64,000 nt of DNA from Marivivens sp. (GTDB taxonomy: Bacteria; Pseudomonadota; Alphaproteobacteria; Rhodobacterales; Rhodobacteraceae), in contig JAHEBU010000013.1 of the NCBI GenBank assembly GCA_024642115.1, forward strand, positions 44,169-108,168. Reading direction: 5' to 3'. This document shows positions 25,861 through 33,618 of this stretch, one piece after another. The stretch's first letter is position 1. Every line of letters starts with the position of its first letter. A program made the translations under genes and the position numbers. Under the pieces are notes generated by a model. It was not told the DNA's origin, did not search any database, and worked only from the letters and a program-made list of their open reading frames with translations.

Positions 25861-25889
25861 CGGGCGTTCAAGGTTGAACGCGCGTCAGG
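25856..25889. terminator. Long hairpin at the end of the xylose/glycerate kinase operon
   Basis: Arms CCTGACGGGCGTTCAA and TTGAACGCGCGTCAGG pair over 16 positions with a single G-G mismatch and begin on the glycerate kinase stop codon. A short TTTTA follows a few bases later. It separates this operon from the convergent flavin reductase gene. Confidence 0.75.
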
Positions 25890-25949
25890 CCACTGTTTTA
25901 AAAGCATAAAAGTGTTAACGCTGCATCCCTGGGGGGCGTAAACAGGCGG

Positions 25950-26456
25950 TCAGTTCGGCGCGTCGAAGCCACCGAAGTAGCCGCCGTGGAACACCAGCGG
26001 CTTGCCATCGCCATGGTGAGCGCGGGTGACGTGGCCGATGATGATGTCATGATCGCCTGCGGGATGGGCGGCCTCGAAATTGCATTCGAACACGGCCAAC
26101 GCCCCCTGAATGACCGGCACCCCAGCATGGTTGGGGACCCAGTTCAGCCCTTCGAACGCGGTTTTTGACCGGGTGAACCCGGCGGCGATGTCGCGCTGAT
26201 CCGCTGCGAGCACATGGATGACGAACCGTGGCGCGCGGGCGAAATGTTCGTAGCGGTGCGATTCATGCGACGCCGACCACAGCACCAGCGGCGGGTCGAG
26301 CGACACGGAGGCAAAGGAATTGGCGGTGATCCCCATCGGCCCTTCGTCGGTGAGGGTGGTGATGACCGTGACCCCGGTCGTGAAACTGCCCAAGGCAGAG
26401 CGGAAGGCCATCGCGTTGTCGGCGGGGTTGAACTGCGTCACGGGGGAAAGCTCCAT
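25950..26456 (-). CDS. Flavin reductase (FMN reductase component)
   Basis: This 168-residue protein is of the HpaC/flavin-reductase-like family: FRSALGSFTTGVTVITTLTD near residue 18, a flavin-contact ITANSFASVSLDPPLVLWS segment, and DHDIIIGHVTRAHHGDGKPL near the end. Such enzymes use NAD(P)H to supply free reduced FMN to a partner monooxygenase. It is the last gene after the SsuD-like monooxygenase and the aldo/keto reductase, with three bases between it and the reductase, so the partner is almost certainly that monooxygenase. Confidence 0.92.
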   Translation of the reverse strand: MELSPVTQFNPADNAMAFRSALGSFTTGVTVITTLTDEGPMGITANSFASVSLDPPLVLWSASHESHRYEHFARAPRFVIHVLAADQRDIAAGFTRSKTAFEGLNWVPNHAGVPVIQGALAVFECNFEAAHPAGDHDIIIGHVTRAHHGDGKPLVFHGGYFGGFDAPN

Positions 26457-26459
26457 TCC

Positions 26460-27335
26460 TTAGGCCACCTCGTGTCCGAGGGCGGCGGTATACAACTCGT
26501 ACCACGTCTGCCGGTCCATCGTCACTTTGAAAGCGTCGGACAGCGCCTTGATCCGGTTGATATTATTCGTGCCCATGACGGGCAGGATGCGGGCGGGGTG
26601 GGCCAGCAGCCACGCTACGGCCACGGCGGCGGCATCGACGCCGTCGCGGGCGGCGATGCGGCGCAGGACAGTGTTTTCAGTGCTCATCAGATCGCCACCG
26701 CCCAAAGGCGACCACGCCATGATCGGTTGGCCGTGCTGTTGGTGAAAGGCCACGTCGCCGTTGGTGAACCCCTGATGCGCCTTGAGGCTGAGTTCGATCT
26801 GGTTGGTCGCCAGCGGCGTTGTCATCGCCGACTGCAGCAGCGACCAGTCCCACGGGCGAAAGTTCGACACACCGACCGCCCGGACCTTGCCGGATTTGAC
26901 CAGATCATCCAGCGCGGCCCCGGTATCGTGGTGATCCATCATGGGATCGGGCCGGTGGACCAGCAAAAGGTCGATCCGGTCGGTTTCCATGAGTTTGAGC
27001 GACGCCTCGACCGAGGCGGTGATATGGGCGCGGGACGTGTCATAGTGTTTGACCCGCGCCCCCGTGTGCCGGCCGGCGGAAACCACGATATCGCATTTCG
27101 TCACGATCTCGATCCGGTTGCGGAGCGCCGGGGTCAGGGCCGCGCCCATGATTTCCTCGGCCATGTATCCGCCGTAAATATCGGCCTGATCCATCGTGGT
27201 GATGCCCTGGTCCAGACAGGCGTTCAGTTTGTCCGTCACATGCGCGGGCGAGGTGTCGGCGTCGTCGCCCAGACGCCACATGCCATAGACGATCCGGCTG
27301 AACGTCAGGTCGGGGGTGATCTGGATGCGGTCCAT
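26460..27335 (-). CDS. Aldo/keto reductase
   Basis: This 291-residue NAD(P)H-dependent reductase has an eight-fold barrel, similar to the YdhF branch. The catalytic set is visible: Asp and Tyr in TMDQADIYGGY, Lys in IVTKCDI, and His in DLLLVHRPDP. The C-terminal cofactor loop reads ILPVMGTNNINRIK. Its ATG at 27335 overlaps the stop of the upstream monooxygenase by one base (TGATG). Placed between an oxygenase and its flavin reductase, it probably reduces the aldehyde released by the oxygenase. Such an order is known from the sulfoquinovose monooxygenase pathway. The substrate is not proven. Confidence 0.9.
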   Translation of the reverse strand: MDRIQITPDLTFSRIVYGMWRLGDDADTSPAHVTDKLNACLDQGITTMDQADIYGGYMAEEIMGAALTPALRNRIEIVTKCDIVVSAGRHTGARVKHYDTSRAHITASVEASLKLMETDRIDLLLVHRPDPMMDHHDTGAALDDLVKSGKVRAVGVSNFRPWDWSLLQSAMTTPLATNQIELSLKAHQGFTNGDVAFHQQHGQPIMAWSPLGGGDLMSTENTVLRRIAARDGVDAAAVAVAWLLAHPARILPVMGTNNINRIKALSDAFKVTMDRQTWYELYTAALGHEVA

Positions 27336-28492
27336 CAATGGCGGTCTCCTGTCCCCAGCGGTGTGGGGGGTGTGGTGGCAGGCACGCGCCCGTAGGCGTG
27401 GGGGAGCGAGCAGGTTTTCAACTGTGGCAGAACGCGGGTGCCGAAATGCAGCGCCTCGTCGATATGCGGGTAGCCCGAGAAGATAAAGGCGCGGATGCCC
27501 ATTTTCTGATAGGTTTCGATTTCCGACAGGACCTGATCGGTGGAGCCCACGATGGCCGCCCCGCAGCCCGACCGTGCGCGACCGATCCCGGTCCACAGGT
27601 GCGGTTCGATATATCCGAATTTATCAGCCAATTCCCGGGCCTTGGCCTGATGGGCGACGCCAAGGCTGATGCTGTCATGCGCCCGGTCGCGGATCAGTTT
27701 GCCATATTCGTCATCGAGTTTGCTGACCAGATGTTCGGCGTATTCACGCGCCTCTGCTTCGGTATCGCGCACGATCATGTGGACCCGCAGGCCATAGTCG
27801 AGTGTGCGATTGTGGGCGGCGGCGCGGGCGTGGACGGCCTTCATCCGTTCGGCGATCGTGTCCTTGGGTTCGGGCCACATGAGGTAGACGTCGCATTGCG
27901 CCCCGCACAGTTCCAGCGCGTCGGGGCTGTAGCCTCCGAAGTAAAGGAGCGGCCCGCCGTTGGTCTGGTAGGGCCGGGCGGGGTCGGTGGTGAGGTTGGA
28001 AAACTGGTAGATCTCGCCATCGTGGTTGATCGTGTCCTGCGTCCACGCCTGCCGCAGGATCTGCACGACCTCGTGGCTGCGCCGGTAGCGAAAGGCGCTG
28101 TCGGCAACCTCGCCGGGGAAATCGCTGCTGATGACGTTGAGCGTGAGCCGCCCCTTGAGCATGTGGTCGAGCGTGGCCACGGTGCGCGCCAGCATGATCG
28201 GGTGCATTTCGCCGCAACGGATGGCAGCGAGGAAGTTGATGGTTTGGGTGAGCGGGGCCATGCCCGCCACAAAGGACAGCGTGTCCTGTCCGACCTGATA
28301 GGACGAGGGGGCGAGGATGTTGCGGAACCCCTGCTGTTCGGCAGTCAGGACGATGTCGCGGCAATGGTCCCAAGACGACCGCAGCGCTCCGTCCGGCACC
28401 CCCAGATAGGCATAGTCGTCGGAACACAGCGCCGAAAACCACGAGATTTCAAGCGCGTCAAGGTCGGCGGATGTGATTGGGACGACGGACAT
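27335..28492 (-). CDS. SsuD-like FMNH2-dependent monooxygenase (LLM class)
   Basis: This 385-residue luciferase-like monooxygenase is close to alkanesulfonate monooxygenase. It has the SsuD-type GGYSPDALELCGAQCDVYL region and the YGLRVHMIVRDT motif with Arg236 and His238, counterparts of the SsuD catalytic Arg/His pair. SsuD-type enzymes use FMNH2 and O2 to cleave a C-S bond, giving an aldehyde and sulfite. The ATG at 28492 has a GGAGGAG site; an upstream in-frame TTG would add 14 foreign residues. It heads an operon with an aldo/keto reductase and a flavin reductase, and is divergent from a GntR gene. Confidence 0.9.
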   Translation of the reverse strand: MSVVPITSADLDALEISWFSALCSDDYAYLGVPDGALRSSWDHCRDIVLTAEQQGFRNILAPSSYQVGQDTLSFVAGMAPLTQTINFLAAIRCGEMHPIMLARTVATLDHMLKGRLTLNVISSDFPGEVADSAFRYRRSHEVVQILRQAWTQDTINHDGEIYQFSNLTTDPARPYQTNGGPLLYFGGYSPDALELCGAQCDVYLMWPEPKDTIAERMKAVHARAAAHNRTLDYGLRVHMIVRDTEAEAREYAEHLVSKLDDEYGKLIRDRAHDSISLGVAHQAKARELADKFGYIEPHLWTGIGRARSGCGAAIVGSTDQVLSEIETYQKMGIRAFIFSGYPHIDEALHFGTRVLPQLKTCSLPHAYGRVPATTPPTPLGTGDRH

Positions 28493-28544
28493 CGATTCTG
28501 CTCCTCCGCATGACGATTGGGTCTTGCGTAGCATTGCCGGTCAT

Positions 28545-28566
28545 GTGCATCAATGGTGTATCAATT
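28545..28566. promoter_or_regulatory. Tandem 11-base direct repeat, GntR operator candidate
   Basis: GTGCATCAATG is followed immediately by GTGTATCAATT; nine of eleven positions agree, and the period is one helical turn. It lies in the 99-base gap between the monooxygenase operon and the divergent GntR gene. Confidence 0.5.
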
Positions 28567-28591
28567 CTGATCGGGGCCGGGGAGGGCCGCG

Positions 28592-29308
28592 ATGACCGAG
28601 ACCCAGACCCTGGGCGCCCTGCCGAAATATGTTCAAATCAGCGAGATGCTGATCCGCCGGATCGGTGCGGGTCAATTGGCCGAGGGCGTGCGCCTGCCGC
28701 CCGAGCGCGAGATGGCGCAGGGGTTGGGCATATCGGTCGGCACGTTGCGCAAGGCGCTGGCCGATCTGGCCGACAAGGGGCTGCTGGAGCGGATCCAGGG
28801 ATCGGGGAATTATGTGCGCCACCGCCCCGAGGTCGCCAGCCTTTACGCGTTTTTCCGGCTCGAGCGGGTCGGCGGCGGTGGCTTGCCCACGGCGCGGGTA
28901 CTGAGTGTGGACCGGTTGCCCAAACCGGCGGATGCCCCCGAGTTTGGCCCCGCCCCCGACGCTCACCGCATCCGCCGGGTGCGGATGCTGGATGGCGAGG
29001 TGGTGGCTCTCGAGGAAATCTGGCTGGACGGGACTTACCGCGACCGGGTGTCCCCTGCCGATTTGTCCGAGTCGCTGTATCTGTTCTATCGCCGCGATCT
29101 GGGGCTGGTCATCACCCGGGTTGAGGACCGCGTGGGCGTGGGCGCGGTGCCGGACTGGGTGCCATTGGCGTTCCCCCGAAAGGCCGGAGAAGCCGTCGGC
29201 CAGATCACCCGCATCAGTTGGGCGCAGACGGGCGAGCGGGTGGAATTTTCCACCACTTGGTTCGATCAGGACAAGACTCGATACATATCGCGGATGGGAA
29301 AAGGCTGA
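28592..29308 (+). CDS. GntR family regulator with UTRA domain (HutC/FarR type)
   Basis: This 238-residue regulator has an N-terminal GntR winged helix (YVQISEMLIRRIGAGQLAEG, then LPPEREMAQGLGISVGTLRK and GSGNYV, residues 12-75) and a C-terminal UTRA effector domain (VALEEIWLDGTYRD and related strands) that binds a small ligand. The ATG follows a GGGGAGGG site. It is divergent from the monooxygenase operon and lies two bases before a Gfo/Idh/MocA gene, so it most likely represses both in the absence of the substrate. The GntR placement parallels known sulfoquinovose monooxygenase loci. Confidence 0.92.
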   Translation: MTETQTLGALPKYVQISEMLIRRIGAGQLAEGVRLPPEREMAQGLGISVGTLRKALADLADKGLLERIQGSGNYVRHRPEVASLYAFFRLERVGGGGLPTARVLSVDRLPKPADAPEFGPAPDAHRIRRVRMLDGEVVALEEIWLDGTYRDRVSPADLSESLYLFYRRDLGLVITRVEDRVGVGAVPDWVPLAFPRKAGEAVGQITRISWAQTGERVEFSTTWFDQDKTRYISRMGKG

Positions 29309-29310
29309 AG

Positions 29311-30399
29311 ATGTTAAAAAATGTAAAGTATGGGTTGATCGGCTGCGGGATGATGGGGCAGGAGCATCTGCGTAATGTCGCCCTGATCCCCGGTGCCACG
29401 GTCACGGCCGTCTATGATCCGGTCCCCGCGTTGGCAGCCATAGCGGCACAGATGACGGGGGCCACGATCATGCCGACGATGGCTGCTCTGGTGACCAATC
29501 CCGACGTGGATGCGCTGGTGATCGTCAGTCCGAACAACCTGCACATCCCCCAATTGCGCGAGATTGCGGGGCTGCGGACGTTGCCGATCCTGGTGGAAAA
29601 GCCGCTTTATACCACCGAGGCCGATGCGGCCTGGGTCGCGGGGTTCGCTGCGTCCTACAAAGCCCCTGTCTGGGTCGCGATGGAATACCGCTACATGCCG
29701 CCCATCGCCGCGCTGCGGGCCGAGGCGCAGGCGGCCACGGGCGGCATCCGCATGCTGACCATCCGCGAACACCGGTTTCCGTTCCTGCAAAAGATCGGCG
29801 ACTGGAACCGGTTCAACGCCAATTCCGGCGGGACGCTGGTCGAAAAATGCTGCCACTTCTTTGACTTGATGCGCCTGCTTCTGGACAGCGACCCGGTGCG
29901 GGTGATGGCGTCGGCGGGGCAGGGGGTGAATCATCTGGACGAATGCTATGACGGGCAGACGCCGGATATCTGGGACCACGGTTATGTCCTGCTGGATTTC
30001 GCGAGCGGGGCGCGGGCGATGCTGGAGCTTTGCATGTTCGCCGAAGGGGCGGAGTTTCAGGAAGAAATCAGCGCCGTTGGACCCCTGGGCAAGATCGAAT
30101 GTCGGGTCCCCGGTCCGGGCCGGTTCTGGCCGCCGCATCTGGGTGCGCCGCCGACCCCGCAACTGATCGTCAGCCCCCGCACGCCCAAGGGGCCGAGCCT
30201 GCGCGAGATTCCCGTCGATCCGACCCTGCTGGCGGCGGGCGATCATAACGGATCGACGTTTTACCAGCACCAGAAATTCAACGCGGTCGTGCGCGGCGAA
30301 GGCGAGGTCGAGGTGACGCTGCACGATGGCGCATTGGCGGTGGCGATAGGACTTGCCGCGCAGGAGTCCGCGCGGACCGGGCAGGCGATCACGCTATAG
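29311..30399 (+). CDS. Gfo/Idh/MocA family oxidoreductase
   Basis: This 362-residue NAD(P)-dependent dehydrogenase has a Rossmann N-terminus (YGLIGCGMMGQEHLRNV, residues 7-23), the EKP motif in ILVEKPLYT near residue 95, and the family's C-terminal beta-sheet domain. Members oxidise or reduce sugars, inositols and related polyols. It starts two bases after the GntR regulator and is surely co-transcribed with it. A role in processing the product of the divergent monooxygenase operon is inferred; the exact substrate is unknown. Confidence 0.9.
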   Translation: MLKNVKYGLIGCGMMGQEHLRNVALIPGATVTAVYDPVPALAAIAAQMTGATIMPTMAALVTNPDVDALVIVSPNNLHIPQLREIAGLRTLPILVEKPLYTTEADAAWVAGFAASYKAPVWVAMEYRYMPPIAALRAEAQAATGGIRMLTIREHRFPFLQKIGDWNRFNANSGGTLVEKCCHFFDLMRLLLDSDPVRVMASAGQGVNHLDECYDGQTPDIWDHGYVLLDFASGARAMLELCMFAEGAEFQEEISAVGPLGKIECRVPGPGRFWPPHLGAPPTPQLIVSPRTPKGPSLREIPVDPTLLAAGDHNGSTFYQHQKFNAVVRGEGEVEVTLHDGALAVAIGLAAQESARTGQAITL

Positions 30400-30411
30400 A
30401 GCGAGGTCGAG

Positions 30412-30433
30412 GTCCCGGCGCGGGGGCCGGGAC
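30412..30433. terminator. Hairpin between convergent genes
   Basis: GTCCCGGC / GCCGGGAC, an eight-base perfect stem with a GCGGGG loop, sits in the 51-base gap between the Gfo/Idh/MocA gene and the convergent LLM gene. There is no T-run. Confidence 0.55.
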
Positions 30434-30450
30434 GGCGGAAAGACAGATGG

Positions 30451-31452
30451 TCAGGCCGCGACCGAGGCGGGCATGTCGGACATGACTTGAGCGGCGATTT
30501 CAAACGACCGCAGGCGGGCGGTGTGATCGTGGATCTGGCCGGTCAGGATCACCTCGTCCGGCGCATACTGGTCGATCAGTGTCGCCAATTGCCGCCGCAC
30601 AGTGGCGGGCGATCCCACGGCAGAGATGCGCAGCGCTTCGTCCACTCCGCGCCGCACGTCAGCACCTATGGCCGCGTCGATATCGGCCACGGGCCGGGGC
30701 AGTTTGCCCGGCATACCCGACCGCAGCCGTGCAAAGGCAAGCTGCATCGTGGTGCGCAGATGCGCCCCATCGGCATCGGTATCGGCGGCGAACACGTTGG
30801 CTGCCAGCATGAGATAGGGCCGGTCAAGCTGCGCCGAGGGTTGGAATTTACGCCGATAGACTGCGACCGCCTGATCCAGCGCGGCTGGGGCAAAGTGCGA
30901 GGCAAAGGCATAGGGCAGGCCGAAATGCGCCGCCACCTGCGCGCCGTAGAGAGAGGAGCCGAGAATCCAGAGCGGCACATGGGTGCCTTCGCCGGGATGG
31001 GCGCGGACTTGGGCCCCTTCGATCCGGTCGCCGAAGTAAACCTGTAAGTCGGCGATGTCCTCGGGGAAGGTGTCCGACGCGGACATCCCCCGCCGCATCG
31101 CCCGCATCACGGCCATGTCGCCGCCGGGCGCACGACCAAGGCCGAGGTCGATCCGACCCGGAAAAAGCGTGGCCAGCGTGCCGAACTGTTCGGCAATGGC
31201 GAGCGGCGCGTGGTTGGGCAACATGATACCCCCCGCGCCGATCCGCATGGTCTTGGTCGCCCCGGCGATATGCCCGATCAGCACGGACGTCGCAGCCGAC
31301 GCGATCCCCGGCATGTTGTGATGTTCGGCCAGCCAGTATCGATTGTAACCCCAGCCTTCCGCATGTTGGGCAAGGTCGACCGAGTTGGCCATTGCCTGCG
31401 CGGTTGTGGACCCTTCGGGGACGGGGCAGAGATCGAGGATGGAATAGCGCAT
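30451..31452 (-). CDS. LLM class flavin-dependent oxidoreductase (MsnO8/YhbW type)
   Basis: This 333-residue luciferase-like flavoprotein starts [20 protein letters not shown], with [20 protein letters not shown] near residue 36 and the [20 protein letters not shown] and [16 protein letters not shown] segments that mark the MsnO8-type branch. These proteins probably use FMN(H2) and oxygen; many have unknown substrates. It follows the creatininase gene by 61 bases on the same strand and may be its co-transcribed neighbour. Its family differs from the SsuD-like monooxygenase at 27.3-28.5 kb. Confidence 0.9.
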   Translation of the reverse strand: MRYSILDLCPVPEGSTTAQAMANSVDLAQHAEGWGYNRYWLAEHHNMPGIASAATSVLIGHIAGATKTMRIGAGGIMLPNHAPLAIAEQFGTLATLFPGRIDLGLGRAPGGDMAVMRAMRRGMSASDTFPEDIADLQVYFGDRIEGAQVRAHPGEGTHVPLWILGSSLYGAQVAAHFGLPYAFASHFAPAALDQAVAVYRRKFQPSAQLDRPYLMLAANVFAADTDADGAHLRTTMQLAFARLRSGMPGKLPRPVADIDAAIGADVRRGVDEALRISAVGSPATVRRQLATLIDQYAPDEVILTGQIHDHTARLRSFEIAAQVMSDMPASVAA

Positions 31453-31513
31453 GGACGGACCTTTCGCGGTTGTCCTTAACCTAAGCCCTGCATGGTCCCG
31501 CGAAAAGACCCGC

Positions 31514-32308
31514 CTAGAATTTCGGGATCACGGGATCGAGACCGTCGAGGGGTTGGTCGGCCACCTTGCGCAGCAGGCCGATCACGTCGGTCACCATCTT
31601 ATCCGCCGCCTTGTGCCCCTTTTCAGCGGTGGCCAGATGCGCCTCGCCCACCACGCCATTTGGGTTGAGGTCAGAGGCGATCCAGCCGTAGGCGACCCCA
31701 CCGATTGGCGAGATGGCCCCGGTTTCCGCCGTGGACCGGAAATCCTGAGCCAGCGACATATCCACCGTGTCGGGCCGGAAGGCGAGCATGAGCGAGGTTT
31801 CGGCGTCGCCGCCGTGGATGCCGAATGATTTTTCCTGTTCGGAAAACAACCCCTCGGGTGTGCCGAACGCGCCCCAGCCCAGACGGACCGCCAGCATCCC
31901 CGCCTTGACCCGCAGTTCCCGGCTGACGATGGAGATGAGGTCGACGTTGCCGCCGTGGCTGTTGAGGATGACGATCTTGCGCACACCCGCCCGTGCGACG
32001 GACAGTCCGATGTCCGTCCACGCCTTGAGTGCTGTTTCGGCGGTGTAGGTCAGCGTGCCCGCCGCCCAGAGGTGTTCGTTGGATTTACCCACCGCCTGCA
32101 CCGGCAGGATGCGGATATCCAGATCGTCGGGGCAGCGTTGGCGGAGCAGGTCCAGCAACCCTTCGTTGATGATCGTATCGACCCCCACGGGCAGGTGCGG
32201 CCCGTGCTGTTCGATCGCAGCCGTGGGCAGGATCGCGATGGTCTTCATCGGGTCGATATCTTTGTATTCTGGGGCGCGGTATTCTTTCCAATCCAAGCGT
32301 CGGGTCAT
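31514..32308 (-). CDS. Creatininase family amidohydrolase
   Basis: This 264-residue protein has the creatininase metal-site residues Glu33 and His35 in EQHGPHLP, Asp44, and His118 in [17 protein letters not shown] segment follows at residues 163-172. As I recall, true creatininase has a glutamate where this protein reads G-G after the histidine, so the substrate may be another cyclic amide or a formamide. Family members include creatininase, formamidopyrimidine hydrolase and inosose hydrolase. The ATG overlaps the upstream flavoprotein stop (TCAT, four bases), so it is translationally coupled. Confidence 0.88.
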   Translation of the reverse strand: MTRRLDWKEYRAPEYKDIDPMKTIAILPTAAIEQHGPHLPVGVDTIINEGLLDLLRQRCPDDLDIRILPVQAVGKSNEHLWAAGTLTYTAETALKAWTDIGLSVARAGVRKIVILNSHGGNVDLISIVSRELRVKAGMLAVRLGWGAFGTPEGLFSEQEKSFGIHGGDAETSLMLAFRPDTVDMSLAQDFRSTAETGAISPIGGVAYGWIASDLNPNGVVGEAHLATAEKGHKAADKMVTDVIGLLRKVADQPLDGLDPVIPKF

Positions 32309-32940
32309 TCTGCGGCCTCTGTCCTTTGGGGTTGGGCGGTCTGGCGCCCGATCAATCTGTCCATCTTGTCTGCCACGCGGGACAGGTGTCGGGCGCGGCT
32401 GGCGGGGGTGGAGCTGTCCATCAGGTAGTGCGCGGCAAACACCGTCTTGTGCCCGCGCGCGCACAGCCAGCCGACCCCGCGCACCAGTTGCCGCCGCCCC
32501 GGTGCGCCCACCAGACGGGTCAGCCACCACGACGCCCCGCAGGTCGTGAATACCCCCAGCCGGGTGATGTGGCCCAGACCGGGGCGGATCGTCTTGTTCT
32601 GTCCGTCGGGCATCAGGAATGCCACGTCGGGCAGCAGAACCCGGTCAAGCCAGCCCTTGAGCATGGCAGGCAGCCCGTACCACCAGGTCGGATAAACAAA
32701 GATGAGCGTGTCGCACCACTGGATGTCGGTGCAGTGTTCATCGACCGGGGCGCGGTTGGCCGGGCAGTCCAGATACCCGGTCCATTCGGGGTCGGTCAGC
32801 ACCGGCTGGAACCCCTCGCCGTAAAGGTCGCGAAGCCGCACGTCGGCCCCGGCGTCAGACAGTTTGTCCAGCACCACGTCGCGGATCGCCGCGTTGAAGC
32901 TGCCGGCCTTGGGGTGGCAATAGACGACAAGCGCGCGCAT
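32305..32940 (-). CDS. NAD(P)H-dependent flavoprotein oxidoreductase (quinone reductase/KefF type), copy 2
   Basis: This 211-residue protein has a flavodoxin-like fold: MRALVVYCHPKAGSFNAAI at the start, the LIFVYPTWWYGLPAMLKGWLD segment (around residue 80), and the GVFTTCGASWW loop. Members reduce quinones or nitro compounds with NAD(P)H. It is a tandem paralogue of the gene upstream, with a TGATG overlap of one base, and overlaps the creatininase start by four. Three genes are thus tightly coupled; the reductive step they serve is unknown. Confidence 0.9.
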   Translation of the reverse strand: MRALVVYCHPKAGSFNAAIRDVVLDKLSDAGADVRLRDLYGEGFQPVLTDPEWTGYLDCPANRAPVDEHCTDIQWCDTLIFVYPTWWYGLPAMLKGWLDRVLLPDVAFLMPDGQNKTIRPGLGHITRLGVFTTCGASWWLTRLVGAPGRRQLVRGVGWLCARGHKTVFAAHYLMDSSTPASRARHLSRVADKMDRLIGRQTAQPQRTEAAE

Positions 32941-33536
32941 CAGAGTTGGCTCATCTCGGTCTGGACCCGGGCCAGAAAACGGTTTCGGTCCGCAACCGTT
33001 GCCCGGTTCATGTCATAAAGTGCCAGATAACGCACCTTGCCCCGCCCGGTGCTGCCCCAAACAGCCCGGTTGATCAGTTTGCGCGGCGGGTCGCCGGCCA
33101 GGATCGTGCGCCAGCGGGTGCCGCCGTAGGTCGTCACCGCGGCCAGTTTTGTGACCTTTAATATGCCCGGTTTGACCAGACCATTTTCCATGCGGAACGT
33201 CAGTCCGGGCAGGAATACCCTGTCAAAGAATCCTTTGAGGATCGCCGGATAGCCGTAGTTCCAAACAGGAAAGCAAAGGATCAGCGCATCTGCCGCGACC
33301 AGCCGGTCCACATAGCCTTGCACCGGGGACTGGTTGGACGGAATGTCGTGATAGCCGCGCCTGTCCGCCGCCGACAGCACCGGATCGAAGCCTTCGGCGT
33401 ACAGATCACAATCGTCCACGTCCCAGCCCGTGGCCGTCAGGGTGTCCACCACGGTCTTGTGCAACCCCGATGCAAAGCTCTCATCGCAAGGATGCGCATA
33501 CAGGACCAAGGCCCGGCTCATCGCGTCTGCCCCCAT
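32940..33536 (-). CDS. NAD(P)H-dependent flavoprotein oxidoreductase (quinone reductase/KefF type), copy 1
   Basis: This 198-residue paralogue of the next gene has MSRALVLYAHPCDESFASGLH, the LILCFPVWNYGYPAILKGFFD segment and the AAVTTYGGTRWR loop. It is first in the operon with copy 2 and the creatininase-family gene. The ATG at 33536 follows AAGGTGA, a ribosome-site-like sequence that is itself the end of the dispersed 30-base repeat. An alternative ATG at 33521 gives the more family-like N-terminus. Confidence 0.88.
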   Translation of the reverse strand: MGADAMSRALVLYAHPCDESFASGLHKTVVDTLTATGWDVDDCDLYAEGFDPVLSAADRRGYHDIPSNQSPVQGYVDRLVAADALILCFPVWNYGYPAILKGFFDRVFLPGLTFRMENGLVKPGILKVTKLAAVTTYGGTRWRTILAGDPPRKLINRAVWGSTGRGKVRYLALYDMNRATVADRNRFLARVQTEMSQL

Positions 33537-33565
33537 TCACCTTGCAATAACAACTCTCGGGGGGA
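33536..33565 (-). repeat. Dispersed 30-base intergenic repeat, copy 2
   Basis: Identical to the unit at 15488-15517 but on the minus strand. Here its AAGGTGA end appears to provide the ribosome binding site and first base of the start codon of the flavoprotein gene. Confidence 0.85.
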
Positions 33566-33567
33566 CG

Positions 33568-33596
33568 CGAAGCGGGGGGGTGGAAACCCCCCTTCG
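33568..33596. terminator. GC hairpin beside repeat copy 2
   Basis: An imperfect hairpin pairs CGAAG and a G-run with a C-run and TTCG around a TGGAAA loop. It lies 22 bases past the stop of the FAD-dependent oxidoreductase gene and probably separates that operon from the flavoprotein/creatininase operon. Confidence 0.55.
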
Positions 33597-33618
33597 GCAG
33601 ATATGACGGGCATCAGGA

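Noticed and set aside
33521..33536. Treating the ribosome-like AAGGTGA of the repeat as a random match
   Set aside because: It gives correct spacing to the ATG at 33536, so the start is kept there, with 33521 noted as an alternative.
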